Shown here one piece after another: positions 36,421 to 44,791 of a stretch of DNA of 64,000 bases. Source of the stretch: Pseudarthrobacter sp. IC2-21 (lineage in GTDB: Bacteria; Actinomycetota; Actinomycetes; Actinomycetales; Micrococcaceae); the NCBI RefSeq assembly GCF_034048115.1, contig NZ_CP139145.1, forward strand, positions 2,542,001 to 2,606,000. Reading direction: 5' to 3'. Positions within the stretch are counted from its first letter, which is position 1, and each line of letters starts with the position of its first letter. Position numbers and translations under genes: made by a program. The notes beneath the pieces are model-generated. The model did no database searches. It saw nothing but the letters and a program-made list of their open reading frames with translations, and was not told where the DNA came from.

Positions 36421-37083
36421 ATGAGGGATGAGCATTACGGCACAGATGAAGCGGGCCAGGCGGAGATCTCTGCCCTCGACATAGCGGATTGGCGGCTCCG
36501 GACGTTCGCCCTGTACGAGACCGTGCGCAGAATCGCCGCCGATGACCCCGCCGAGGCCCATTCGCTGTGGCGCCATGAACGCGACCGCATGTTCGGGACG
36601 CACCCGGCGTCCGCCCTCACACCTGAGGCCAAGGAACAGTTTTCCGGCCTGAAGACGGCCGATTACGATCCTGTGTACCGCTTCTATGTGCCGCTGACTC
36701 CGGAAGGGGCCGGGCGGGAGATGACCGCCGAGACCACCACCGACGGTGTGATCCGGTTTATCCGGCTGGGCACCTTTGACCTTCCCGAGCTGGGCCAGCT
36801 CGGAGTGTGGAAGCTCCATGGGTACGGCGGCGGCATCTTCGTGCCGTTCCGGGACGCCACTGCCGGCCAGCCCGGCGGCACCTACGGCGCCGGAAGATAC
36901 CTGCTGGATACCATCAAGGGCGCCTTCCATGGCGTGCACGGTTCCGGGCCCGGCGCAGAGTTCGTCCTGGACTTCAACTTCGCCTATAACCCGTCATGCG
37001 CGTACAACGATGCCTGGGCCTGCCCGCTGCCCGGCCCGTCCAACCGCCTTGCCGTGGAGATCCCGGTGGGCGAACTGTACTGA
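36421..37083 (+). CDS. DUF1684 domain protein
   Basis: 220 residues matching the DUF1684 family: ADWRLRTFALYETVR, a central VWKLHGYGGGIFVPFRD, GTYGAGRYLLDTIKG and the C-terminal LDFNFAYNPSCAYNDAWACPLPGPSNRL, which holds three Cys residues. No export signal. Family function is unknown. The start at 36421 is chosen because GGGGAG lies just upstream. Divergent from the lipoprotein gene. Confidence 0.85.
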   Translation: MRDEHYGTDEAGQAEISALDIADWRLRTFALYETVRRIAADDPAEAHSLWRHERDRMFGTHPASALTPEAKEQFSGLKTADYDPVYRFYVPLTPEGAGREMTAETTTDGVIRFIRLGTFDLPELGQLGVWKLHGYGGGIFVPFRDATAGQPGGTYGAGRYLLDTIKGAFHGVHGSGPGAEFVLDFNFAYNPSCAYNDAWACPLPGPSNRLAVEIPVGELY

Positions 37084-37188
37084 ACCGCCGGCCGGGCAGT
37101 TTCCTGCCGGACAGCCGCCTGCCGGAGAGCCGCGCACCCGCGGGTAGGGCCGCCGTCGGACGTTTCACAGAGGACGTAGGATGTCTGC

Positions 37189-38037
37189 ATGACTTCCAGC
37201 ACCTTCCGCCGCCTTGCCCGCGTCCGCCCGCTCTCCCCCGCCACAGCAGTGGAACATTTCTTTGTGGCCAACGATGCCCGCGATTTCGATTCGCCGGCGG
37301 GCCGGTCCTGGACCGTGGTGGAATCCCCCTTCCCGGCATCCCCGGCAAACGCCGGCAGCCCGGCGCGGCCCGGCTGGGAGACCGGCACTGCAGTGGACCA
37401 GGACTCCTTCACCTTCCTGGCGCCGTCCGTCCCTGCCAACGTGCTGGGCATGGCGCACAACACGGGCCAGGCCGGGCGTGACCTTCCGCCACAGGCCTTC
37501 CACAAGGCCGCCACCAGCGTCATCGGTCCGGGCGAGGCCATTGAACTGGGCTCCGCCGTCGGTTACGTGGACCCGGAGGCCGAACTGACCGTGGTCATGG
37601 GCCGAACCGTTCGCGGGCTGACGCTGGAAACCGCCCGAAGCGCCGTCCTGGGCTTCACCATAGGCAACGATGTCTCCGCACGGGACCTGCAGAAGTCGGA
37701 CGAACTGTGGATCAGCGCCAAGAGCCAGGACACTTTCACCCCCGTTGGCCCGTGGATTGTCACCGGACTCGACGACACGGACCTCGCCATCGGCATTGTC
37801 CACAACGGCACGGAACTCAAGCCGGCCAGCAGTGCCGACCTCGGCTGGAACGTGGACGAAATCCTGGTCTACCTCAGCTCGTTCATGACCCTGCATGCAG
37901 GAGATCTGGTCCTCACCGGCTTCCCCGCGGAATGTGCGCGGATCCAGCCGGGCGACACCGTGGTGTGCCGGGTGGAGGGCATCGGCGAACTCGCCAACCC
38001 CGTCAAAGCTGCGTCCTGGGAGGAAGCACGGGCCTGA
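37189..38037 (+). CDS. fumarylacetoacetate hydrolase family protein
   Basis: 282-residue FAH-fold enzyme with an N-terminal domain of about 75 residues. Core motifs: VLGMAHNTG, the metal-binding YVDPEAELTVVMGR, VLGFTIGNDVSARDLQK (the family signature), PVGPWIVTG and LVLTGFPAECARIQPGD. It cleaves or decarboxylates C-C bonds in 2,4-diketo acids, usually in aromatic or sugar-acid breakdown, but no pathway genes adjoin. ATG 37189 has AGGA 8 nt upstream. Confidence 0.87.
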   Translation: MTSSTFRRLARVRPLSPATAVEHFFVANDARDFDSPAGRSWTVVESPFPASPANAGSPARPGWETGTAVDQDSFTFLAPSVPANVLGMAHNTGQAGRDLPPQAFHKAATSVIGPGEAIELGSAVGYVDPEAELTVVMGRTVRGLTLETARSAVLGFTIGNDVSARDLQKSDELWISAKSQDTFTPVGPWIVTGLDDTDLAIGIVHNGTELKPASSADLGWNVDEILVYLSSFMTLHAGDLVLTGFPAECARIQPGDTVVCRVEGIGELANPVKAASWEEARA

Positions 38038-38054
38038 TGTGTCAGGCTTGACCC

Positions 38055-38546
38055 ATGGAATCCCCTGCTGCGCCTGTCGCCCAGCTGACGCAGCAGCCCA
38101 CCCGCCGGGCGCCGGCCACCAGGCACTACCCCGGAATCTTCAGGTTCCCGGCCGTGCGGCAGCTCATCCGCTTCACCGGTGTGGGCGTCATCTGCACTGC
38201 ATCCTCGCTGGCGCTTTATGCGCTGTTGCGGCAGTGGATTGACCCCCAGCTCGCCAACGCGGCCGCACTGATCGTGACATCGGTCATGAACACGGCTCTG
38301 AACCGCCGCCTGACTTTCAAGATCACGTCCAGCCGGAAGCGGGCGCAGGACCACCTGAACGGGCTGATCCTCATTGCCATCGCGCTGGTCATCACCGGAG
38401 GAAGCCTGGGGGTCCTGCATGCGGTGCATCCGGGGGCCACGGTCGGCGACGAACTCTGGACCACCACCCTGTCCGGCTTTGTTGCCACGGCCGTGCGGTT
38501 CACCCTGCTGCGGCACTGGATCTTCCGCCGCGCCCGCCACATCTGA
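38055..38546 (+). CDS. GtrA-family membrane protein
   Basis: 163 residues with four predicted membrane segments (VGVICTASSLALYALL, ANAALIVTSVMNTALN, ILIAIALVITGGSLGVL and a C-terminal one) and a basic cytoplasmic end. RFTGVGV, NRRLTF and the C-terminal FTLLRHWIFRR are GtrA signatures. GtrA proteins are thought to help flip lipid-linked sugars across the membrane for wall polysaccharide. It starts 17 bp after the FAH gene and may be co-transcribed. A dispersed palindrome follows its stop. Confidence 0.9.
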   Translation: MESPAAPVAQLTQQPTRRAPATRHYPGIFRFPAVRQLIRFTGVGVICTASSLALYALLRQWIDPQLANAAALIVTSVMNTALNRRLTFKITSSRKRAQDHLNGLILIAIALVITGGSLGVLHAVHPGATVGDELWTTTLSGFVATAVRFTLLRHWIFRRARHI

Positions 38547-38555
38547 CCCTCCTTC

Positions 38556-38623
38556 TCCCAACTAGGTAGCGCGAACTGTCGTTTTGAGGGGTCAAAACGA
38601 CTGTTGGCGCTACCTAGTTGGGA
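38556..38623. repeat. dispersed palindrome, copy 2 (CAACTAGGTAGC family)
   Basis: Arms 38556-38587 and 38592-38623 around a GGGG loop. The arms match except at two positions in the middle. The outer TCCCAACTAGGTAGC and inner GTCGTTTTGA match copy 1 at 18367-18432. It lies between the convergent gtrA and cysteine desulfurase genes, like a bidirectional terminator. Confidence 0.85.
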
Positions 38624-38633
38624 AGGCGGGAGA

Positions 38634-39791
38634 TTAACGGCGGCCGAGGGTCCGGACGCTTCCGACGGCGGCACCCACGGCTTCGGCGGCGGCTGCCAGT
38701 TCCTCGGCGGTCACCGAGGCCGTGAAGCTGAACCGCACCGCCGTCTGCGCCACCTCCGGCTCGTAGCCCATTGCGATCAGGACCGGTGAAGGCGCGTCCG
38801 AACCCGCCGCACACGCTGAGCCGCTGGAACACACCACGCCCTGCCGCTCCAGTTCCAACAGCACCGATTCGCCGCTGGTCCCAGGGAAACAGAACGAGGC
38901 CACCGACGGCAACCGCTCCGTGGGGTGCCCGGTGAGGACAGCTCCGGGAACGGAGCCGAGGACATCCCGGATGAAAACGTCCCGTAACGCCGTCACGTCT
39001 TGTGCCGTTTGCAGCTGGGTGGACTGTGCCAGGGTCAGCGCTGTGGCCAGGCCAACGGCACCGGCCACGTTCTCCGTCCCGGACCGCCGGCCGCGTTCCT
39101 GGCCGCCGCCGTGGAGCAGCGGCTCGATCCGGTTCCGGCCGCGGACGTACAGGACACCGCAGCCTTTGGGTGCCCCCAGTTTGTGGCCGGAAATGCTGAG
39201 GGCGTCCACACCGAGCGCCTTGACATCCAAGGGCAGCCACCCGGCGGCCTGGACGGCGTCGGTGTGGAAGGGAATGCCCTGGGCGCGCGCCAGGTCAGCC
39301 AGTTCCGCAACCGGCTGGATGGTGCCTACCTCGTTGTTGGCGTACATGATGCTGACCAGCGCAGTCTCCGGCCGGAGCACGGCGGCGAGCGCCCGGGGCG
39401 TCACCCGCCCGGTGCCGTCCACCGGAACCACGTCCACGGTGAAGCCGTGGAACCGTTCCAGGTACCGCGCCGACTCCTCCACGGCGGGATGTTCGACGGC
39501 GCTGATCGCCACCCGGTTGAGCGTGGAATCCGCAGCCTGCCGGGCGAGTGCGATCCCCTTGACGGCCAGGTTGTCCGCTTCCGTGCCGCCGGAGGTGAAG
39601 GTGACCTCGCCGGGGCGGCAGCCGAGCACCCTGGCCACCGCAGCGCGGGCGTCCGCGAGCGCCGTGGCCGCGGCCTCGCCCAGGGTGTGGTGGCTTGAAG
39701 GATTGCCGAACTCGCCGCTCAGGTACGGCCACATGGCGTCCAGTACCTCACGGCGGAGGGGTGTGGTGGCGGCGGCGTCGAGGAAGATCAT
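38634..39791 (-). CDS. cysteine desulfurase (NifS/IscS-like)
   Basis: 385-residue PLP enzyme that takes sulfur from cysteine and passes it to Fe-S assembly. The PLP lysine is K204 in SISGHKLGAPKG; the persulfide Cys is C327 in CSSGSACAAG; N-terminal IFLDAAATTPLR and TSGGTEADNLA are conserved. ATG 39791, 7 bp after nadC, is preferred to an in-frame TTG at 39818 inside nadC. Last gene of nrtR-nadABC; it probably serves the Fe-S cluster of NadA, as known for NifS-like proteins in nad operons of other bacteria. Confidence 0.93.
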   Translation of the reverse strand: MIFLDAAATTPLRREVLDAMWPYLSGEFGNPSSHHTLGEAAATALADARAAVARVLGCRPGEVTFTSGGTEADNLAVKGIALARQAADSTLNRVAISAVEHPAVEESARYLERFHGFTVDVVPVDGTGRVTPRALAAVLRPETALVSIMYANNEVGTIQPVAELADLARAQGIPFHTDAVQAAGWLPLDVKALGVDALSISGHKLGAPKGCGVLYVRGRNRIEPLLHGGGQERGRRSGTENVAGAVGLATALTLAQSTQLQTAQDVTALRDVFIRDVLGSVPGAVLTGHPTERLPSVASFCFPGTSGESVLLELERQGVVCSSGSACAAGSDAPSPVLIAMGYEPEVAQTAVRFSFTASVTAEELAAAAEAVGAAVGSVRTLGRR

Positions 39792-39798
39792 GGCCGGG

Positions 39799-40671
39799 TC
39801 AGCCGGCCCTAAGTTCAACGTCCAGGCCGAGGTCCAGGGCGGCGACGCTGTGGGTCAGGCCGCCGATGGAGATGACGTCCACACCCGCGCCGGCTATCTC
39901 CGCGACGGTTCCCAGGTTCACGTTGCCGCTGGCCTCCACGATGGCTCTCCCGTCCACCTGCTTCACTCCGGCCCGGAGTTCGTCGATGGTGAAGTTGTCC
40001 AGCATGATGGTGTCCACCCCGGCGGCCAGCACCGGTTCGATCTGCTCGGCGCTGTCCACCTCCACCTCAAAGTGCGTGGTGTGCCCCAGCTGGGCTTTGG
40101 CCGCGGCCAGCAGGCCGGTCAGCTTGGCAGGGTCTCCCCCGGTCATGACAGCGAGGTGGTTGTCCTTGGCGAGGACTGCGTCGGAGAGGCTGTAGCGGTG
40201 GTTCGCTCCCCCGCCGCAGCGCACGGCATACCGTTCCAGGACGCGCAGTCCGGGGGTGGTCTTGCGGGTGTCCGTGATCCGCGCCTTGGTTCCGCCCACA
40301 CGTTCCACGAACTCGGCCGTCTTGGTGGCGATGGCGCTCATGCGCTGGACCAGGTTGAGCGCGACGCGTTCGGCGAGGAGGACGGAGCGGGCGCTGCCGG
40401 TGACGCGCGCCAGGTGCGTGCCGGCGTCGAACGCTTCACCGTCCGCGAGCAGCAGCTCCACGTCCGTGTCCGGGTCAACCAGCTGCATGGCGTCGCGGAA
40501 CACGGTTCCGCCGCTGAACACGCCGGGGACCCGGGCGTTGAGGACGGCGGTGGCGCGGGCCTCGGCCGGGATCAGCAGCTGGGAGGTGATGTCGCCACTG
40601 GGCGCGTCCTCGGCAAACGCCCGTTCCAGGATGTCCCGGACGGGTGCTGCGGGGAGGGTCAGGCTGGTCAT
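39799..40671 (-). CDS. nadC: quinolinate phosphoribosyltransferase (nicotinate-nucleotide pyrophosphorylase)
   Basis: 290-residue type II phosphoribosyltransferase that makes nicotinate mononucleotide from quinolinate and PRPP. Conserved features are EDAPSGDITSQLL, the arginine-rich ITDTRKTTPGLRVLERYAVRCGGGANHRYSL and the barrel strands MLDNFTIDEL, VEASGNVNL and DVISIGGLTHS. Its start overlaps the nadB stop by 4 bp (ATGA). Central member of the nad operon. Confidence 0.97.
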   Translation of the reverse strand: MTSLTLPAAPVRDILERAFAEDAPSGDITSQLLIPAEARATAVLNARVPGVFSGGTVFRDAMQLVDPDTDVELLLADGEAFDAGTHLARVTGSARSVLLAERVALNLVQRMSAIATKTAEFVERVGGTKARITDTRKTTPGLRVLERYAVRCGGGANHRYSLSDAVLAKDNHLAVMTGGDPAKLTGLLAAAKAQLGHTTHFEVEVDSAEQIEPVLAAGVDTIMLDNFTIDELRAGVKQVDGRAIVEASGNVNLGTVAEIAGAGVDVISIGGLTHSVAALDLGLDVELRAG

Positions 40672-42503
40672 TGGACGAGGCTCGCTTTCCGGCTCATGGT
40701 GTAACGCTGGTCAAAAGGTTCGACGGCGGCCTCTGCTGTCCCGCTGTCCCGGCGGTAATGTGCGCCGAGGGACCCCCGCCGCTCCCGCGCCGCGTGCACC
40801 AACAGCTGGGCGGCCAACAAAAGATTGGCATCCTCATGCTCCCGGGCATCGAGCGAGTCGGGTGCCTGCAAAGGAACAACATCGGCAGCCCAGGCCCCCA
40901 GCACAGCCGACGCCTCCCGCAACAACGCCCCGTCCCGGATCACCCCGGCATGGGCAGTCATCAGCCGCCGGAGGTCTCCACGAGAAAACTCCCCGGCCGC
41001 AAACGACGTCTCAACCGGCCCAGGTGCCGGAACAGTCTCAAACCGCCAAGGACCCGACGCTGACGCGTCATTGAACATCACCGGCAGTTCCGGAAGTTTC
41101 GGAGGCGCCGTTGTTGTCTGGGCTTCCCCCGCAACGTCGCCGGACAGCGGTGCGGAAGCGTGCGTCAAGGGGAGGCCGCCCGCGGCCGAGACAGCACGCG
41201 GAGCATCGGTGTCCCGCGGCGGTAGGTCACTGAGGAACCCTTCAACCGCCCGGCGCCCAAAGACAAGTCCCTCAAGCAAAGAGTTGCTGGCCAACCTATT
41301 AGCGCCCTGAACCCCGGTGCAGGCAACTTCGCCCGCAGCCAGCAGCCCGGGTACCGAGGTCCGGCCGTGGAGGTCGGTGACCACTCCGCCCATCCAGTAG
41401 TGGGCGGCCGGTGCCACGGGCACGGGCTCGCGGGTCCAGTCGATGCCGGCCTCGCGCGTCCGGGCACTGAGGGTGGGGAAGCGCCTCGCGAGGAAGCCTT
41501 CGCCGCGCCGGGCCTCGATGGCGCGCGCGTCGAGGAACACGTGGCCGTTGGGGTCGCCGAGTGCGGCGAGGTGCAGGGCGATGCTGCGGGAGACTACGTC
41601 CCGCGGGGCGAGTTCGGCGTCGGGGTGGTACGCGGGCATAAACCGTTCGCCGTTGGCGTCGACCAGGATGGCGCCTTCGCCGCGGACGGCTTCGGAGATC
41701 AGGAGGGGGTCGCTGGTGGTTCCTGCTCCGTGGCTGTCCGTTCCGCCGACGGCGGGCGGGACCATGCATGTGGGGTGGAACTGAAAGAACTCCAGGTCTG
41801 CCACGGCGGCCCCGGCACGCCAGGCAAGCGCCAGTCCGTCGGCGGTGGCCACGGCGGGATTGGTGGTCTGGGCGAACAGCCGGCCCGCTCCGCCGGTGGC
41901 CAGGAGGACGGCGTCGCCATGGACTGCCAGTTCCTTCCCGTCATGGAGGAAGTTGACTCCCCGCACACGGCCCGCCCCCTGCAGCAGCGACGTCACCTGC
42001 GCGCCCCCGATGACCTGGATTCTCCCCGCGGTCCCGGCCGCCAGGACGGAGCGGATCAGCGCCCGGGCCACGCGCGCCCCGGTGGCGTCACCGCCGGCGT
42101 GCAGGATGCGCGGCGCGGAATGGGCCGCTTCGAGGCCCAGCGCGGGGTCGCCGTCGTCGTCCAGGTCAAAAAGCACGCCGAAGCGCTGCAGCCCGGCAAT
42201 GTCGAAGCGGGCCTCGGTGCAGAGTACGCGGACGGCCGCTTCATTGCAGTGGCCGGACCCGGCCTTGAGCGTGTCCGCGATGTGCGCGGCCACGGTATCC
42301 CCGGGCGCCGGCTCGTCCAGGACGGCGGAGATGCCGCCCTGGGCGTAAAAGGTGTTGCTGTCCGCGAGCGCCGCCTTGGTCAGGAGCACCACTTCCGCGC
42401 CGGCCTCTGCGGCAAGCAGCGCGGCGTACAGTCCGGCGATGCCGCTCCCCACGACGATCAGCCGCCGGGGGCGCGGCCGCGGGGTCTGCTTCTCTGCTGT
42501 CAT
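40668..42503 (-). CDS. nadB: L-aspartate oxidase
   Basis: 611-residue FAD enzyme oxidising aspartate to iminoaspartate, the first step of de novo NAD synthesis. FAD-binding VVGSGIAGLYAALLAAEAG, SNTFYAQGGISAVLD, LATGGAGRLFAQTTNPAVATADG, FQFHPTC and the arginine-containing GEVACTGVQGANRLASNSLLEGLVFGRR place it in the succinate dehydrogenase/aspartate oxidase flavoprotein family. It is longer than E. coli NadB (about 540) because of a variable segment around residues 450-490. Start ATG 42503; weak ribosome binding site, 35 bp after nadA. Confidence 0.96.
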   Translation of the reverse strand: MTAEKQTPRPRPRRLIVVGSGIAGLYAALLAAEAGAEVVLLTKAALADSNTFYAQGGISAVLDEPAPGDTVAAHIADTLKAGSGHCNEAAVRVLCTEARFDIAGLQRFGVLFDLDDDGDPALGLEAAHSAPRILHAGGDATGARVARALIRSVLAAGTAGRIQVIGGAQVTSLLQGAGRVRGVNFLHDGKELAVHGDAVLLATGGAGRLFAQTTNPAVATADGLALAWRAGAAVADLEFFQFHPTCMVPPAVGGTDSHGAGTTSDPLLISEAVRGEGAILVDANGERFMPAYHPDAELAPRDVVSRSIALHLAALGDPNGHVFLDARAIEARRGEGFLARRFPTLSARTREAGIDWTREPVPVAPAAHYWMGGVVTDLHGRTSVPGLLAAGEVACTGVQGANRLASNSLLEGLVFGRRAVEGFLSDLPPRDTDAPRAVSAAGGLPLTHASAPLSGDVAGEAQTTTAPPKLPELPVMFNDASASGPWRFETVPAPGPVETSFAAGEFSRGDLRRLMTAHAGVIRDGALLREASAVLGAWAADVVPLQAPDSLDAREHEDANLLLAAQLLVHAARERRGSLGAHYRRDSGTAEAAVEPFDQRYTMSRKASLVQ

Positions 42504-42538
42504 GGCAGGCTCGATTCGGTTTCCGGTGATGCGGCGGA

Positions 42539-43894
42539 CTACAGGGGGCGGGCGGCGAGCATACGCTCGAGCGCAATTTTGGCGTTGTTCTGGACGGCAT
42601 CGTCAACGGTGATGCGGTTGACGATTCGCCCTTCCACGAACTCCTCCAGCACCCAGGCGAGGTAGCCCGGGTGGATCCGGTACATCGTGGAGCAGGGGCA
42701 GATGACGGGGTCCAGGCAGAAAATGGTGTGCTGCGGATATTCGGCGGCGAGGCGGTTGACCATGTTGATCTCCGTGCCGACAGCGAACGTGGTGGGTTCG
42801 GTGGCCGCGGCGATGGCCTTCTTAATGAAGTCGGTGGAACCGGCCGAATCGGCGGCGTCCACCACCTCCATGGGGCACTCGGGGTGCACAATCACGTTCA
42901 CGCCCGGGAACTCTGCGCGTGCCTTCTCGATCTGGCCCACGTTGAAGCGCTTGTGGACCGAGCAGAAGCCGTGCCACAGGATGACGCGGGAGTTCAGCAG
43001 GGCCTGTTCGTCGTTGCCGCCGAGTTCCTTGCGCGGGTTCCACATGGGCATCTGCTCCAGCGGCACGCCCATGGCCTTGGCCGTGTTGCGGCCCAGGTGC
43101 TGGTCAGGGAAGAACAGGACCCGCTGACCCCGTTCGAAGGCCCATTCCAAAACCAGCTTCGCGTTGGAGGAGGTGCAGACGATCCCGCCGTTGCGGCCGC
43201 AGAAAGCCTTCAGGGCTGCGGAGGAATTCATGTAGGTGACCGGAATGACCGGAACCCGCCCTTCGGCGTCGGCCTCGGTACCGAAGATCTCCTCCAGCTG
43301 TTCCCAGCACTCCTCCACAGAGTCCGTGTCCGCCATGTCCGCCATGGAACACCCGGCGGCGAGGTTGGGGAGGATGACGGCCTGCTCCGGCGTGGAAAGG
43401 ATGTCCGCAGTCTCGGCCATGAAGTGCACGCCGCAGAAGATGATGGCCTCCGCGTCGGGCCTGGTGAGCGCGGCGTTCGCGAGCTGGAAGGAGTCACCCA
43501 CGAAGTCTGCGTATTGGATGACCTCGTCGCGCTGGTAGAAGTGGCCCAGGACCACTGCACGGTCGCCGAGCTTTTCCTTGGCGGCGCGAATGCGGACGTC
43601 AAGCTCGGCGTCACTGGCCAGTTTGTACTCCTCCGGCAGTTGGCCCTGCCGGGGGGTTGCGGCGGGGGCAACGTCCGCGCTGGAGGCACCGGGGCCGTAG
43701 GCCGGAGCACCGGCGAGCGCCTCGGCAAGGTCGTATTCCCATGGGCCCTTGGCCAAGGCAGGGCTGCAGGTAGCCGTGGCTGTACCTGTGCCTATGCCTG
43801 TGCCTGCGCCTGCGGCGGTGCGGCGGGCGGCACCTGCTGCGGCGTCGGCCTGCTCGCGCGTGATCAGCTGGATGGCTGTGTTGACGCTGCTCAT
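42539..43894 (-). CDS. nadA: quinolinate synthase
   Basis: 451-residue [4Fe-4S] enzyme condensing iminoaspartate and dihydroxyacetone phosphate to quinolinate. Cluster cysteines are C154 (IIFCGVHFMAETADIL), C240 (GGIVCTSSNAK) and one of C399/C401 (ICPCSTMYRIHPG). VLGHFYQRDEVIQ and GDSFQLAN are the substrate loops. An N-terminal extension of about 85 residues holds a low-complexity Gly/Thr/Ala stretch (29-42) encoded by hexanucleotide repeats. ATG 43894 has ACAGGAG upstream and overlaps the nrtR stop (ATGA). Confidence 0.97.
   Translation of the reverse strand: MSSVNTAIQLITREQADAAAGAARRTAAGAGTGIGTGTATATCSPALAKGPWEYDLAEALAGAPAYGPGASSADVAPAATPRQGQLPEEYKLASDAELDVRIRAAKEKLGDRAVVLGHFYQRDEVIQYADFVGDSFQLANAALTRPDAEAIIFCGVHFMAETADILSTPEQAVILPNLAAGCSMADMADTDSVEECWEQLEEIFGTEADAEGRVPVIPVTYMNSSAALKAFCGRNGGIVCTSSNAKLVLEWAFERGQRVLFFPDQHLGRNTAKAMGVPLEQMPMWNPRKELGGNDEQALLNSRVILWHGFCSVHKRFNVGQIEKARAEFPGVNVIVHPECPMEVVDAADSAGSTDFIKKAIAAATEPTTFAVGTEINMVNRLAAEYPQHTIFCLDPVICPCSTMYRIHPGYLAWVLEEFVEGRIVNRITVDDAVQNNAKIALERMLAARPL
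43779..43814. repeat. hexanucleotide repeat in nadA
   Basis: Six consecutive 6-bp units of the form cctgtg, cctatg or cctgcg, encoding alternating Gly/Thr/Ala/Ile in the NadA N-terminal extension. Unit changes keep the frame. Confidence 0.7.
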
Positions 43895-44601
43895 GGTGTG
43901 CTCCTGTTATCGGGGTCGAGGCCGGGGCGGCCGGTGAAGCGGTAGAGGCGTGGCGGCCGGTGTTTGCCGCCCTGGAGGTATTCGCCGGTCTCTTCGATCT
44001 CCGGCGTGGATTTGAGCTGGCGGCGGAAATTCGCCGGGTCCAGCCGGGTGTCGAGGACGGCTTCGTAAACTTCGCGGACCTGGGCAAGGGTGAAGTATTC
44101 GCCCAGGAAGTGGTAGGCCACCGAGCCGTAGGCCAGCTTGTTCCGCAGCCGCCGGAGCGCGTAGTCCACAATGGCGTTGTGGTCGAAAGCGAGCTCGCCT
44201 ACCTTGTCCGCGCGGAACCACTTCACGTTCTCCGATTCGTCGGCGAGGGCCGCTTCGGTGGGCTGCACCAAGGCCCAGTAGACGATCGACACCACGCGCT
44301 GAGAAGGCGAACGGTGCAGGCCGCCGAATGCGTACAGCTGCTCCACGTAGCTCGGGGCCAGGCCAGTGGTCTCCTGCAGGTTCCGCGACGCCGCATCCTG
44401 GAGCGATTCGTTGTGCGCCAGGGGTCCGCCGGGGAGGGCCCACAGACCCTTGTACGGCTCACGGATCCGGCGGACCAGCGGAATCCACAGCGTGGGCCGG
44501 CCCGAGGACTCGCTCGGGCGCAGGGCGAAGATGACGGTGGAGATGGCAAGCAGCGGGGCCGCCGTGGCACGTTCGGAGACGTTGGCCGAACTCAGGTACA
44601 T
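43891..44601 (-). CDS. nrtR: Nudix-type transcriptional regulator of NAD synthesis
   Basis: 236 residues. An N-terminal Nudix-like domain contains LWALPGGPLAHNESLQDAASRNLQETTGL in the Nudix-box position, but with changes from GX5EX7REUXEEXGU (Pro-Leu after GG; Asn and Gln replacing acidic residues), so hydrolysis is probably lost. The C-terminal winged helix (YHFLGEYFTLAQVREVYEAVLD, then PANFRRQL) binds DNA. NrtR proteins repress nad genes and release when ADP-ribose binds. It heads the nadABC-nifS operon, and a candidate operator lies at 44658-44670. Confidence 0.9.
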   Translation of the reverse strand: MYLSSANVSERATAAPLLAISTVIFALRPSESSGRPTLWIPLVRRIREPYKGLWALPGGPLAHNESLQDAASRNLQETTGLAPSYVEQLYAFGGLHRSPSQRVVSIVYWALVQPTEAALADESENVKWFRADKVGELAFDHNAIVDYALRRLRNKLAYGSVAYHFLGEYFTLAQVREVYEAVLDTRLDPANFRRQLKSTPEIEETGEYLQGGKHRPPRLYRFTGRPGLDPDNRSTP

Positions 44602-44657
44602 ACCGGCTCACCCTCCGTCTCCTGCGCATCAGGCCGGGCGGCCCGTGATCGAGTTAA

Positions 44658-44670
44658 AGTCATTTTGACT
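44658..44670. promoter_or_regulatory. NrtR operator candidate
   Basis: Perfect inverted repeat AGTCA TTT TGACT, 57 bp upstream of nrtR and about 120 bp before the divergent permease gene. The symmetry and position fit an autoregulatory NrtR site; assignment is inferred. Confidence 0.65.
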
Positions 44671-44791
44671 AGAACTGATTTTACGACCACTTTCCGCTGA
44701 TTCCAAATGTTTCGCCGGACCGCGGGCCAAGGGGGTAAGTTCAAGAGGTCCCTTTTTGAGGGGACCCCTATCCCCAAGAAGGTTTACACGC

